Position numbers and translations under genes: made by a program. 64,000 bases of DNA, taken from positions 28,200 through 92,199 of the forward strand of contig NZ_RHHT01000025.1 in assembly GCF_003710985.1 (NCBI RefSeq). Reading direction: 5' to 3'. The stretch comes from Brevibacillus panacihumi. GTDB lineage: Bacteria > Bacillota > Bacilli > Brevibacillales > Brevibacillaceae. The notes under the pieces were generated by a model. It worked only from the letters and a program-made list of their open reading frames with translations, had not been told where the DNA came from and ran no database searches. Below, in pieces: positions 8,351 through 16,704 of the stretch; the first letter of the stretch is position 1, and the number at the start of each line of letters is the position of its first letter.

Positions 8351-10603
8351 ATGATGAAAAGAAGCATCACCAGGATCGGTGTGGCAGCCCTGCTGTTCGT
8401 ACAGGCAGCGGCTATTCCCGTACATGCGGCGGCATTTCCCACGATCCAGCCATATGTCATGGACAACGAAAAAATCGGTTTTACCAATGGAGAAAAGGTA
8501 GTCATTCCACCGATTTATGATAGCATCGAGCAATACCCGCGTTATGTGATCGTCACGGCAGCAGGAAAAAAGGGGATCCTGGATGCCAGGACAGGAAAAA
8601 CGATTACTCCTGCTACATGGGACTCTGTTGAGATAAAAATGGACGGAAACATCGCCATCGTGCAAAAAGGCGGATGGTTCCAATATCTGGACCTGGCCAC
8701 ACAGCAGCTCTCCCAGAAAAAATTCGTCGGAGCCCACACCTACTATTTATCGGATGCATACCCCGAGGTGGTAGTGATGGGCGGCGAGCAGACAATGATG
8801 CTGGCTCCATCCGGCAATGTATTGCTGCCGCTGTTTGCAGGCAAGATTTCCTTCGTCGATCTGTACGGGGAAGCGGATGATGCCGGAGAAGAAAAGCGGA
8901 TGCGCTACGCCATCGCCAGTACGGCTGACCAGCTCACTCTGTACGATCCCGTCACGATGCAGCCCAAATTTTCGCTGAAAAAAGCGGAGTATCTTCCGCA
9001 GGATGGAGCGAAGTCCGCCTACATCCGCGTGCGGGTAGCTGGCAAAGAGGGACTGGCAGATATCAACGGCAACTACGTGCTGGAACCGAAATACAAAAAG
9101 CTTGCCTTCTGGAACCACGGGTATGTACGGGTAGAAAGCGAGAATGGCATCGGGCTGTGGCGAAACGGCAAAATGCTGGCTGAACCGCGTTTTGCCGATG
9201 TAGGAATTGAATCCAGCATCAAAGAAGTGTACAGCACCAAAGACGGACAGACTGTCACGTACCATACTGCAGACAAAGCTTGGTCTTACTCCTTCAAGCC
9301 GGGCGCGGAGATCGTTCACGGAGACCATATTCTGGGGCAAGACCTTAAAACGGGCCTGTACGGTGTCGTAAAGATTGGCGGAGAAGTCGTCATACCGTTC
9401 CAATATCCACGGGTGGAAGGGCCTCCTGCGGCTCGCCTGCTCGTCCGTCAAGACGGGAAGAAAGGCCTCTTGCCCGGCTACGAGCTGCCGATGGAAGAAC
9501 CGCAATTCTGGTTTGACACGTTGACGACGATTGGCGGCAGCTACAGCATGATCAGCATACAGGATGGAAAGAAGATCGGGCTGTATTCCGAGAAGAAGGG
9601 CCTGCTTTTGCCGCCGCAGGAAAATCGGGTGATTCACTACGAACAGCAGGACGGAAAAGTAAAAGTGAGCGAACCTGATGGAACAACGCTCTACTACGGT
9701 TATGACGGAAATGCTGCCGATCCGGGCAAGGAGTTTCAGCACGACTTGACCGCTTATCTTCGTACATCGGGCACGACTGACAAGAAAATGGTCTTGATCG
9801 ACCGGAAGACGGATAAGCAGATTGGCAAGGCGTACAGCCGCGCTCTTTATTATGACAATGCAACCCGCCTGGTAGTAGGACTGGATGCAGACAAAAACGA
9901 GGCAGATCTGTACACAGCAGAAGGAAAGCTGATCACCAATGAGATCAAGGTGCGTGTCCAGGAGGATTCACAGGAAGGAATGCCTGTTGTACTGGCCAAG
10001 ATGAACAATGCGGTGTACACCATCGGCAAAACAGCAACTCAGAGCGGGTGGGCATTGGTGAAAGTGGAAGGTGATCAGCTAGCGGCTGTTACTCCTTTTG
10101 TGTACCGGGATATTCAAGTACGGATGATGAAAGACAAAACACTCCTGATTCTGACGAGTGCAGATGGAAAACTGGACTTGTGGGTGGACACCAAAGAACA
10201 GGGGATGAACAAACTGGAGGGGGCTGTCAGCATCCAGACATTCCCTTACCTTGAAGGCGTACTGGTTGAGAGCGAGGGCGGATGGGATGCTTATTCGTCA
10301 AGCTTGCAACGCAAGACGAATGGCAACTACCGCTCCATGCAGGTGGTCGGAAACTACGGAGAAAAAACTCGCGCGATCCTCATGCAGGATCAGAAGAGCG
10401 GGCTGTACGGCCTGCTTTCGATCGAGTTGAGCCCGATGACTCCACTCATATATGAATCCATTCGGGCTACCGATCACGTCTTTTTGCAGGTCAGAAGCGA
10501 GGAAGTCGCATCTCCGCCGTTTGTCTTCACCACCAAACAGCATTTCGGCTATCTGGATGGACAGGGAAAAGAGCTGTTCAAAACCAATCGGGTCACCAAA
10601 TAG
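8351..10603 (+). CDS. Secreted WG-repeat protein
   Basis: A 750-aa exported protein. Residues 1-26 form a signal peptide (MMKRSITRIGVAALLF, ending PVHA before the mature AAFP). The rest consists of repeated beta units of the WG/KWG type, for example KKGILDARTGKTITPATWD and GLADINGNYVLEPKYKKL. Such repeats pack into solenoid or propeller-like surfaces and usually mediate binding; no catalytic motif is visible. ATG 8351 follows GGAGG at 6 bases, and the frame upstream of it is not supported. It appears monocistronic. Confidence 0.85.
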   Translation: MMKRSITRIGVAALLFVQAAAIPVHAAAFPTIQPYVMDNEKIGFTNGEKVVIPPIYDSIEQYPRYVIVTAAGKKGILDARTGKTITPATWDSVEIKMDGNIAIVQKGGWFQYLDLATQQLSQKKFVGAHTYYLSDAYPEVVVMGGEQTMMLAPSGNVLLPLFAGKISFVDLYGEADDAGEEKRMRYAIASTADQLTLYDPVTMQPKFSLKKAEYLPQDGAKSAYIRVRVAGKEGLADINGNYVLEPKYKKLAFWNHGYVRVESENGIGLWRNGKMLAEPRFADVGIESSIKEVYSTKDGQTVTYHTADKAWSYSFKPGAEIVHGDHILGQDLKTGLYGVVKIGGEVVIPFQYPRVEGPPAARLLVRQDGKKGLLPGYELPMEEPQFWFDTLTTIGGSYSMISIQDGKKIGLYSEKKGLLLPPQENRVIHYEQQDGKVKVSEPDGTTLYYGYDGNAADPGKEFQHDLTAYLRTSGTTDKKMVLIDRKTDKQIGKAYSRALYYDNATRLVVGLDADKNEADLYTAEGKLITNEIKVRVQEDSQEGMPVVLAKMNNAVYTIGKTATQSGWALVKVEGDQLAAVTPFVYRDIQVRMMKDKTLLILTSADGKLDLWVDTKEQGMNKLEGAVSIQTFPYLEGVLVESEGGWDAYSSSLQRKTNGNYRSMQVVGNYGEKTRAILMQDQKSGLYGLLSIELSPMTPLIYESIRATDHVFLQVRSEEVASPPFVFTTKQHFGYLDGQGKELFKTNRVTK

Positions 10604-10623
10604 CTCAGCTGCTAGGCGTACCA

Positions 10624-10785
10624 TTACTGCATGATCAGAAGATAGAAAATGCCGATTCCGACGGCTGTAGCCACGAGCAGCATGATTAATGCGAACAAAG
10701 AGATTTGCTGCAGCTTGTAGGCGACGAGAAAAAAGATCGAAAACGCCAAATAAGCAATAAAAGTGCCGGCTTCAAATTGACTCAT
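10624..10785 (-). CDS. Small two-helix membrane protein
   Basis: A 53-aa protein of almost entirely hydrophobic composition, with two predicted helices (FIAYLAFSIFFLVAYKL and LFALIMLLVATAVGIGIFYL) joined by a short polar turn. ATG 10785 is preceded by CGAGGTGA at about 6 bases, a strong ribosome site. It converges on the WG-repeat gene, with only 20 bases between the two stops. I recognise no family. The ribosome site and the clean helix pattern make it a credible gene. Confidence 0.7.
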   Translation of the reverse strand: MSQFEAGTFIAYLAFSIFFLVAYKLQQISLFALIMLLVATAVGIGIFYLLIMQ

Positions 10786-10919
10786 GGAAAGTCACCTCGC
10801 GTCGAGAATGAGTTTAGTAGGCTTTTCCATGGTACCATATAAACGCTTGGGAATATGCCCCATTCGCGCAGAGATTTCCCTTAAAAGGGGAAAGAAAAGC
10901 AGGTGGCCAGGAGATGGAT

Positions 10920-11315
10920 ATGGACAGTTTCCCAGATCAGGAGATACGAGCTACCAAAAGCAAGGCGCTGCGCACTCTCGCCATCGCGGGAGGCGCTGTC
11001 CTTGCTTTTTTCGCCTATGGCATCTATTGGGCGTTTTTCGATATGGAGCGGATTCCCAAAGGCGATCTGCTTACGGAAAACCAGTCACCAGACGGACGAT
11101 ACACGGTCAGGGTATATCTCTCCGATGCAGGTGCGACGACTTCATTCTCCACCTTGGGCGAGTTGATTGACAATCAGAGCGGGAAATCCAGGAACATCTA
11201 TTTTCAATACCGGGAGCATGAGGCGAAGGTTGAATGGCTGGATCATGATACGGTCGTGATTAATGGACGGGAACTGGATGTACCGGATGAAAGCTATGAT
11301 TATCGAAGGAATTAA
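10920..11315 (+). CDS. DUF5412-like membrane-anchored protein
   Basis: A 131-aa protein with one N-terminal membrane helix (TLAIAGGAVLAFFAYGIYWAFF) and an extracytoplasmic beta-rich domain. That domain shows the SPDGRYTVRVYLSDAGATTS pattern typical of DUF5412 proteins. ATG 10920 is chosen because AGGAG lies 6 bases before it; the ATG at 10914 abuts the site. No enzymatic motif is visible and the function is unknown. Confidence 0.75.
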   Translation: MDSFPDQEIRATKSKALRTLAIAGGAVLAFFAYGIYWAFFDMERIPKGDLLTENQSPDGRYTVRVYLSDAGATTSFSTLGELIDNQSGKSRNIYFQYREHEAKVEWLDHDTVVINGRELDVPDESYDYRRN

Positions 11316-11348
11316 TACTGTACAAGTCATGATCGAAAGGGGCAATGT

Positions 11349-11816
11349 ATGAGTCGCTATACTTTTATTGCGTCTTCCGATCCTCTAGCGGAGATCGACC
11401 TGAGCGGATTCATCAAGCTGAAGGCAAAGGACATCAAAACAATGAATCCCCAACCAAAAGGACCGATCCCCTGGGAGGAGCTGGACGATGAAGCAGAGGT
11501 TTTGTATGCAGAAAAGGAATCCGATCTAGGGGGCTTACAGATCGGTCGATGCGAGAATCCACCTTATGATCTGGACTTCTACATCCAATTGCCCTATATC
11601 TATTGGCTGGAAGGAAACTTTGATGAGAGATGGACGAATCAGTTTATGGAGTACGCCAAGACCAAGATACCGGACGGCCAGCCAGTAGAATTGTGGTCGA
11701 TCTGGTTTGGAGATGGTATTCAAGAAATTGCTCACAAGCAATTGGAGCGAGGTCAAATCGACGGTCGCGACCTGCAAAGGCTCGCCACCGAAAATCTCTG
11801 CATCCATTTGAGATAA
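11349..11816 (+). CDS. Hypothetical protein, 155 aa
   Basis: A soluble acidic protein without signal peptide or membrane segment, starting at ATG 11349 behind GAAAGGGG. It contains an aromatic-rich middle (LDFYIQLPYIYWLEGNFDER) and a C-terminal helix. I do not recognise a family. It follows the DUF5412-like gene by 33 bases on the same strand and may share its transcript. Confidence 0.7.
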   Translation: MSRYTFIASSDPLAEIDLSGFIKLKAKDIKTMNPQPKGPIPWEELDDEAEVLYAEKESDLGGLQIGRCENPPYDLDFYIQLPYIYWLEGNFDERWTNQFMEYAKTKIPDGQPVELWSIWFGDGIQEIAHKQLERGQIDGRDLQRLATENLCIHLR

Positions 11817-11854
11817 TCGCATAAACCTGTCAGAATGTGAAGGAGGAAATAAGA

Positions 11855-11983
11855 ATGGGCTGGCTCATCATTGTCGTAATTGCCTACTTATCGGATGGTC
11901 TTCCTGATGAATCGGCTCATGTTATGGCATCAATTGTTCAATATCGTAGCAAAAAGGAGTGTGCTTTACTTGGAGTTCTTTAA
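11855..11983 (+). CDS. Possible 42-aa leader-like ORF
   Basis: ATG 11855 is preceded by AAGGAGGAAATAAGA, one of the strongest ribosome sites in the window. The frame runs 42 codons (MGWLIIVVIAYLSDG...) and stops at TAA 11981-11983. That stop lies inside the start region of the next membrane-protein frame, so the two may be translationally coupled. The first 12 residues are membrane-like and the rest is polar. It may be a true small protein, a leader, or the 5' end of a frameshifted larger gene. Confidence 0.45.
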   Translation: MGWLIIVVIAYLSDGLPDESAHVMASIVQYRSKKECALLGVL

Positions 11984-12155
11984 AAACGGCTTGCATATTC
12001 TTTATGCCGTAATTCTGGCGGTTGTATCTTTCTTTACGGGAGAGATTATTACCTTTATCATGCTTGGCTTCATCCTGATGGCTTTGTTGACAATCAACGA
12101 GACCTTGAAGAAGATTTTGAAAAAGCTGTCCGCCAAGGGGGAAGGGGATGAGTAA
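11970..12155 (+). CDS. Small membrane protein, 61 aa
   Basis: Two hydrophobic helices (GLHILYAVILAVVSFF and ITFIMLGFILMALLTI) are followed by a basic tail (KKILKKLSAKGEGDE). The likely start is TTG 11970, ten bases after AAAGGAG. The frame is open further upstream but has no better site. Its end overlaps the next gene in an ATGA arrangement, so the two are co-translated. No family recognised. Confidence 0.55.
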   Translation: MEFFKNGLHILYAVILAVVSFFTGEIITFIMLGFILMALLTINETLKKILKKLSAKGEGDE

Positions 12156-12390
12156 GCAGGCGACGTTCAAGCAGCTGATCCTGTACACGACCCTCCTGGG
12201 GTTGATGGTCCTGTCCAGTTGTGCGACGGCAATCCTGACGCCTCATACCTTTGTGTGGGTCATGAACCTTGTCGTCATCGTTGCCTTATCGATGGCGGTC
12301 GGGGCTTTTGTGCGTGAAATGTTTTTCTTGAAAGCGAAAAAGCAAGCGTCCGGCGATGATCAGCAAGGGGAGAACAAAATGATTCGATAG
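12148..12390 (+). CDS. Small membrane protein, 80 aa
   Basis: Two predicted helices (LILYTTLLGLMVLSSC and FVWVMNLVVIVALSMAVGAF) are followed by a charged cytoplasmic tail. ATG 12148 overlaps the stop of the preceding small gene and follows a G-rich ribosome site (GGGGGAAGGGG). Function unknown. The pair of overlapping two-helix proteins suggests a small membrane complex; this is inference. Confidence 0.65.
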   Translation: MSKQATFKQLILYTTLLGLMVLSSCATAILTPHTFVWVMNLVVIVALSMAVGAFVREMFFLKAKKQASGDDQQGENKMIR

Positions 12391-12396
12391 AAAAGC

Positions 12397-12416
12397 GGGC
12401 ATGGATGACCATGCCC
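12397..12416 (-). terminator. Hairpin terminator for the sigma/anti-sigma operon
   Basis: A perfect 8-bp stem GGGCATGG/CCATGCCC with a 4-base loop. On the minus strand it is followed by GCTTTTCT, downstream of the anti-sigma stop. Confidence 0.65.
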
Positions 12417-12429
12417 ACAGTGGCCGGGA

Positions 12430-14085
12430 TTATTTTTGGGGTGGAATCGGAACCTTCCAATCGATATTCGTGTAACGCTTTTTGTAGGTTTTCAGCTTCA
12501 GGGACAATTCCTCCGGTGGTGTAGCCATTTCCTTGATAAACAGGTCTTGTTTCAGAATCTCTCCCTCTTTGGTATGTCTGACGGTCATGGTCGTATAGTC
12601 GGGAGTCACTTCATAGCGGTTTCCCGTTCCGTCGCTCAAGATCCACGAAGGCATATCCCAAATCTTCAGATTCCCCTCGATTGTCATGACCCAGATCTCT
12701 TCATTAGTTCCGGGATAAATTCCCTTTTTCAGGCCCTTGATCGTATAGGTATCTCCCGTCTCCTCATTGGTTTTCGTTACCGGAGATTGAAGTAACGCGT
12801 CAGGACGGATCGAGATGGCAAAATCGGCTCTTTCTTCTTTCTCGATTTCATCCAGGATAAAGGTCAGCGTCTCTGACGGTTCTCCCGGGATGATGGCTGT
12901 CTTCCACTGAATGGTTCCCGTTTTTACATTTTCCCCGTTTGGATAGGTAGGGGAAAAGTAGAGTGTACGTCCGCTATTCTTCTCTCCACGCTCAGAAGCT
13001 GCTACCACTTCGCCTGTTTGATTGACGATTCGATACGAAAAGCGGTAGCTGTCATCCATAGTAAAATCAGCATCATCGCCTTCCATTTCGCGGACAAGCT
13101 GTCTCTCCCGTTCATACGCTTCGTCTGTCACGGATGTCGTAATCTCGAACCGAGTCGCACTTGGTGCATACATGACCTGATCAAAGGAGAACCGGATGCC
13201 TTGAGGCGATGTAAAGACGTATTGGACAGGGATCGTCGTCGCTGCTTTTTTGCTTTCTGCGATATTTACCGGTATCTGCAAGGCGAAATTGACCGGTTTG
13301 GGGTCGCGGACTCCAATCTCGTGTACATCAAAATGGACGACGATGTCTTCGTCTTTCGGCCATTCATCGAGTACAAACGTGATGTCCCCATAGCCCGGTC
13401 CCAATTCATGATCCTCCGGCAATTCGGACAAGACATTCCCTGCTTTGTCAGCCAGATAGATCTTGCTGCCGTCAAAATAGTGGAGATACTGATCGTCCAA
13501 GGGGTTGCCGCTTGCATCCTCCAGCGTATAGGTGATGACCAGTCGGGCCGAGTCTGCGACGATATCCTTCACGCGCAAGGTGTATCCCTGATCGCTGACC
13601 GTTTGATTGACTGCTGTATTGTAGCCGTTTTCTGCCGCGAATTTTAATCCAAGATCCCCGCTGACCCGACTGACGAAGGAGGATACGTAGGCGGCAAATG
13701 TCGGAGAGACATACATGCCAGCTACCCCTGAGAGTAGCAAAATAGCGGAAGCGTAACCCGTAATCGCCTTCCAGCGCAGATTTTTTCGGGAACGAGTCGG
13801 TACAGGCCGCGGTTGGCTCGCAGCAAGATCCGATGAAGGTACGCCTTGCTTCGGCTCTATCGAAACATCCTCCAGCTGTCCCATGATGGTATCGACAAAT
13901 TGGTCTGGCAGGGGAGAAGCGGAGATGGCTTGCTTGAACAACTGGGTTTCTTTGGTCAAGCTGTTTTTATAAGAACGGCAATCCTGGCAATGCAAGAGGT
14001 GTTTCTCGATCTCGGTAATCTCCCGGAATTCCATTTCCTCCAATAGACACGCGTCCATTTTTCTCATTATCTCAGCACATTTCAC
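12430..14085 (-). CDS. Membrane-anchored anti-sigma factor with DUF4179-type domain
   Basis: A 551-aa protein. The N-terminus is a zinc-binding anti-sigma domain (HLLHCQDCRSY, the H-x3-C-x2-C pattern at about residues 29-37) that would hold the cognate ECF sigma factor. A single membrane helix follows at about 105-130 (ITGYASAILLLSGVAGMYV), then a long extracytoplasmic beta-rich region of DUF4179 type that probably senses an envelope signal. The start is GTG 14085, 8 bases after AGGAGG, overlapping the end of the sigma gene, so the pair is co-translated. Confidence 0.88.
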   Translation of the reverse strand: MKCAEIMRKMDACLLEEMEFREITEIEKHLLHCQDCRSYKNSLTKETQLFKQAISASPLPDQFVDTIMGQLEDVSIEPKQGVPSSDLAASQPRPVPTRSRKNLRWKAITGYASAILLLSGVAGMYVSPTFAAYVSSFVSRVSGDLGLKFAAENGYNTAVNQTVSDQGYTLRVKDIVADSARLVITYTLEDASGNPLDDQYLHYFDGSKIYLADKAGNVLSELPEDHELGPGYGDITFVLDEWPKDEDIVVHFDVHEIGVRDPKPVNFALQIPVNIAESKKAATTIPVQYVFTSPQGIRFSFDQVMYAPSATRFEITTSVTDEAYERERQLVREMEGDDADFTMDDSYRFSYRIVNQTGEVVAASERGEKNSGRTLYFSPTYPNGENVKTGTIQWKTAIIPGEPSETLTFILDEIEKEERADFAISIRPDALLQSPVTKTNEETGDTYTIKGLKKGIYPGTNEEIWVMTIEGNLKIWDMPSWILSDGTGNRYEVTPDYTTMTVRHTKEGEILKQDLFIKEMATPPEELSLKLKTYKKRYTNIDWKVPIPPQK

Positions 14086-14635
14086 GCAATGTTCCTCCTT
14101 CCTTCTTAGGCTGAAAGAGCTCCCGAAGCTTTTGTTTGGCCCGGTGCAAACGCACCTGAAGGGTCGGGATGGAAATATCCAGAATTTCGCTCATCTCTTG
14201 ATACGTCAGATCCTCCAGATACCGCAACGTGAGTACAATCCGATACGTCTCTGGGAGCCGTTCGATTTGATACCGCAATTCTTCCAGGTCCTCATATTTA
14301 AGATAAATCGTTTCCGGACTGTGATCGTCCATCAGCATCAGCTCATCGACTTCCAGCAGGTTCTGTTGTCTTTGGCTGGCGGGTTTCGCGTCTACATACA
14401 GATTGACCGCAATGCGGTACAGCCACGATGGAAGGCTTCGCTGCGGATCATAGCTGTGCAAGTAGCGATACGCCTTGATAAAACACTCCTGCGTCAGGTC
14501 TTGTGCATCCTGTGGATGACGGACCATGCGAAGGAGAAACGCATAAATCCTGTCCTTGTATTTGTGAATCAGATGGGCGTAGGCTTGTTTATTTCCGTTC
14601 AAGACCTGGTTTACCCATTCCTGGTCCTCGTGCAT
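14072..14635 (-). CDS. ECF-family RNA polymerase sigma factor
   Basis: A 187-aa sigma factor with region 2 (HKYKDRIYAFLLRMV, DAQDLTQECFIKAYRYL) and region 4 helix-turn-helix (LTYQEMSEILDISIPTLQVR) and no sigma-1.1 or region 3. It directs RNA polymerase to envelope- or stress-responsive promoters when released by its anti-sigma partner. ATG 14635 (MHEDQEW) follows GGGAGGGA; the 11 extra upstream codons lack a site. The downstream membrane anti-sigma and the divergent secreted gene are the obvious regulatory partners. Confidence 0.92.
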   Translation of the reverse strand: MHEDQEWVNQVLNGNKQAYAHLIHKYKDRIYAFLLRMVRHPQDAQDLTQECFIKAYRYLHSYDPQRSLPSWLYRIAVNLYVDAKPASQRQQNLLEVDELMLMDDHSPETIYLKYEDLEELRYQIERLPETYRIVLTLRYLEDLTYQEMSEILDISIPTLQVRLHRAKQKLRELFQPKKEGGTLREMC

Positions 14636-14716
14636 GGATGTCCCTCCCTTGTTTTTTATGCCTTTCATTTAGGACTACAGGGCGTGCCAATCATTTCTTA
14701 CAGAATTGGGGAGAGA

Positions 14717-14736
14717 ATTTCCATTCCAATGGAAAT
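14717..14736. promoter_or_regulatory. 20-bp inverted repeat upstream of the ECF sigma gene
   Basis: ATTTCCATTCCAATGGAAAT has 9-bp perfect arms around a CC centre. It lies about 80 bases upstream of the sigma start and about 145 bases from the divergent secreted gene. It may be an operator or an mRNA hairpin; no matching regulator is recognised. Confidence 0.45.
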
Positions 14737-14879
14737 GATTGCGTTGTCCTCTTTGTTCTATCATAGGAAGAACAATTTTTTACAGATTTACGGGGAAATT
14801 TTCATTTTTGATGAAAGAAATCGTCAGAAACCCGGTAGTCAAAAGTGAAGGCAAAAAAACAAAGAGGAAGTGGTTGGTT

Positions 14880-15824
14880 ATGAAAAGAGCATCGATGATT
14901 GGCATGCTTGCACTGGCAGTGATGATGGGGGGAGTTCCACTTGCTGCTCCGGTCGATGCAGCACCTGCGATTGTACAGCAGTAGGCCGACTATTATTACG
15001 ACTTAACTCCAGAGGAGATTGCAAAAAGGAGTGGCCTTCCTGTCCTGCTGCCAGGCTATTTGCCGGAAGGAGATTACTTGCTGGCAGGGATTGTCTACCA
15101 TGCGAAACAGCAAAGCGTTCATCTTGCCTTTTTAGGCCTCGACGGAGTTCCTTTCCATATGGACATAAAAAAAGGAGGACTGGTGGAGGAATCCGTTGGC
15201 TTGAATCAGACCGCGTTCAAAAAAGGCGTTGCTTACTTCGGGAAGGCGGAGAATACGAACCAATTCATATGGGAGGAAGCGGGGGGAGCGGTGTATAAGC
15301 TGTCCGGCAGCCTGCCAGAGGAAGAACTGAAAAAGGTAGCGGAATCGATGGGGAAAGGCGAGTACAGCCTGATGAAGAAAGCTACAGTGCTGAATGATCA
15401 GGCGAAAATCTTGCACCCGTCCAAGGAATTGGCTTCGACCCTTTTGGGCTATTCTCTCAAGCTGCCGACCGTTTTGCCGGAAGGTGTGGAACTGCGGATC
15501 TTTTCCTATACGGAATTTCTGGGCAAGAAGCAGATTTCAATCGTCAATAAAAAGACTGGGCCCGACATCCCGGATATTTTCCTCTACGTACATCAAGGTG
15601 ATGTCGACGAAGAGATGGAAGGCGTACTGGACGTCAAAAAAATCCCCTTCGGCAATGGCTTCGCCTATACGTATCAAGCTCCTGGATCGAGTGCAAACAA
15701 ACCATACCTCAAGGAGAGAAACGGATTTGTCTGGTCGCCGGATGAGGGAATCATCTACACAATGCAAAGTGACCTGCCGCTGGAGGAAATCAAGAAAATC
15801 GCTGCATCAGTGAATTCAAAGTAA
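14880..15824 (+). pseudogene. Secreted protein gene interrupted by an in-frame TAG
   Basis: ATG 14880 opens a clean signal peptide (MKRASMIGMLALAVMMGGVP, ending PVDAAPAIVQQ). A TAG at 14982-14984 follows, and the same frame then continues for 279 codons as a coherent mature domain (ADYYYDLTPEEIAKRSGLPV...). Without the stop it would be a 313-aa exported protein with two similar halves (VLLPGYLPEGDYLL near the start and TVLPEGVELRIF later), resembling DUF4367-like domains. The preceding codons are CAG CAG, so CAG-to-TAG is the simplest origin. It lies divergent to the ECF sigma gene and may be its target. TTG 14874 is an alternative start. Confidence 0.72.
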
Positions 15825-15847
15825 ATAGAGGATTCGGTTTATGACGA

Positions 15848-15877
15848 TTGAGTCCATTGGTCCAAATGAGGTATAAT
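15848..15877 (+). promoter_or_regulatory. Sigma-A-like promoter
   Basis: TTGAGT (15848-15853) and TATAAT (15872-15877) are separated by 18 bases, just upstream of the AGGAGG site of the FGE-like gene. Confidence 0.65.
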
Positions 15878-15909
15878 TTGGAAAATTGATATCTCAGGAG
15901 GATAATAGA

Positions 15910-16545
15910 TTGTCGATATGAGAGATAACACTACGAGATGATCGCATAAAAAGCGAATGGAACGTTGAAGTGAAACCTTTTCGTCTGGCTCGGTACCCGG
16001 TAACTGTGGAGCTCTACAATGGAATTACGAACAAAACGTCTTCCTTTTTGAATGCAGAGCGAAAACCGGTAGTGAACGTTTCTTGGCTTGATGCCATTAC
16101 TTTTTGTAATAAGCTTTCACAGCAAGCGGGACTAAAAGAGTGTTACACGATTAGTCCCGATGGGGAAACCGTTCTTTGCGATTGGGGATCAGACGGTTAT
16201 CGGCTACCTACGGAAGCAGAGTGGCAATATGCATGTAAAGCCGGGACGACTGGCTATCGATACGGAGAGTTAGATAAAATTGCCTGGTATAGTGAAAATT
16301 CAGGAGGCCGAATCCATGAAGTAGGAAAAAAGGAACTGAATCCATGGGGGCTGTATGATATGCTGGGAAATGTTTGGGAGTGGTGCTGGGATTTATATGA
16401 TGAGAACGTGTACGGATCCTACCGGATTTTTCGGGGAGGGAGCTGGGCAGAAGAGGAAAGGGGATGCGGGGCTACCTGTCGTCGCCGTAGCCATCCTACC
16501 TTTCATATCGATGACCTTGGATTTCGGATTGCCAGGTCTTTATGA
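15910..16545 (+). pseudogene. FGE/sulfatase-modifying-factor family protein with an early stop
   Basis: The body is a formylglycine-generating-enzyme-like domain (GYRLPTEAEWQYACKAG, NPWGLYDMLGNVWEWCWDLY, RIFRGGSW, FHIDDLGFRIA). The natural start is TTG 15910, behind AGGAGG, but its fourth codon is TGA (15919-15921). The same frame then resumes with EITLRDDRIKSEWNVEV and runs to the stop at 16545. A shorter 191-aa product from GTG 15970 has no ribosome site. So the gene is probably inactivated by one substitution, or uses an unusual downstream start. FGE-fold proteins oxidise cysteine in sulfatases or act in other oxidations; the role here is unknown. Confidence 0.75.
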
Positions 16546-16570
16546 GGAATCAAAAAAACAAGGCAAAAAA

Positions 16571-16604
16571 ACCGCAGTCTGATTGAATGAGACTGCGGTT
16601 TTTC
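16571..16604. terminator. Strong bidirectional terminator
   Basis: A 10-bp perfect stem (ACCGCAGTCT with AGACTGCGGT) has an A-run on the left and a T-run on the right. It serves the FGE-like gene and probably the convergent DUF885 gene. Confidence 0.88.
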
Positions 16605-16704
16605 CTGTCTTCTAGGGATTATCCATCTTCTTCGAATAGTGAGTGCCTGCCTCACTGGCGATTAAGCAGGCGATCCTGCAAAGCAATATGCCGTTATCCA
16701 AAGA

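Noticed and set aside
15919..15921. TGA in the FGE-like gene considered as a selenocysteine codon.
   Set aside because: It is the fourth codon, outside any redox motif, and no SECIS-like structure was apparent.
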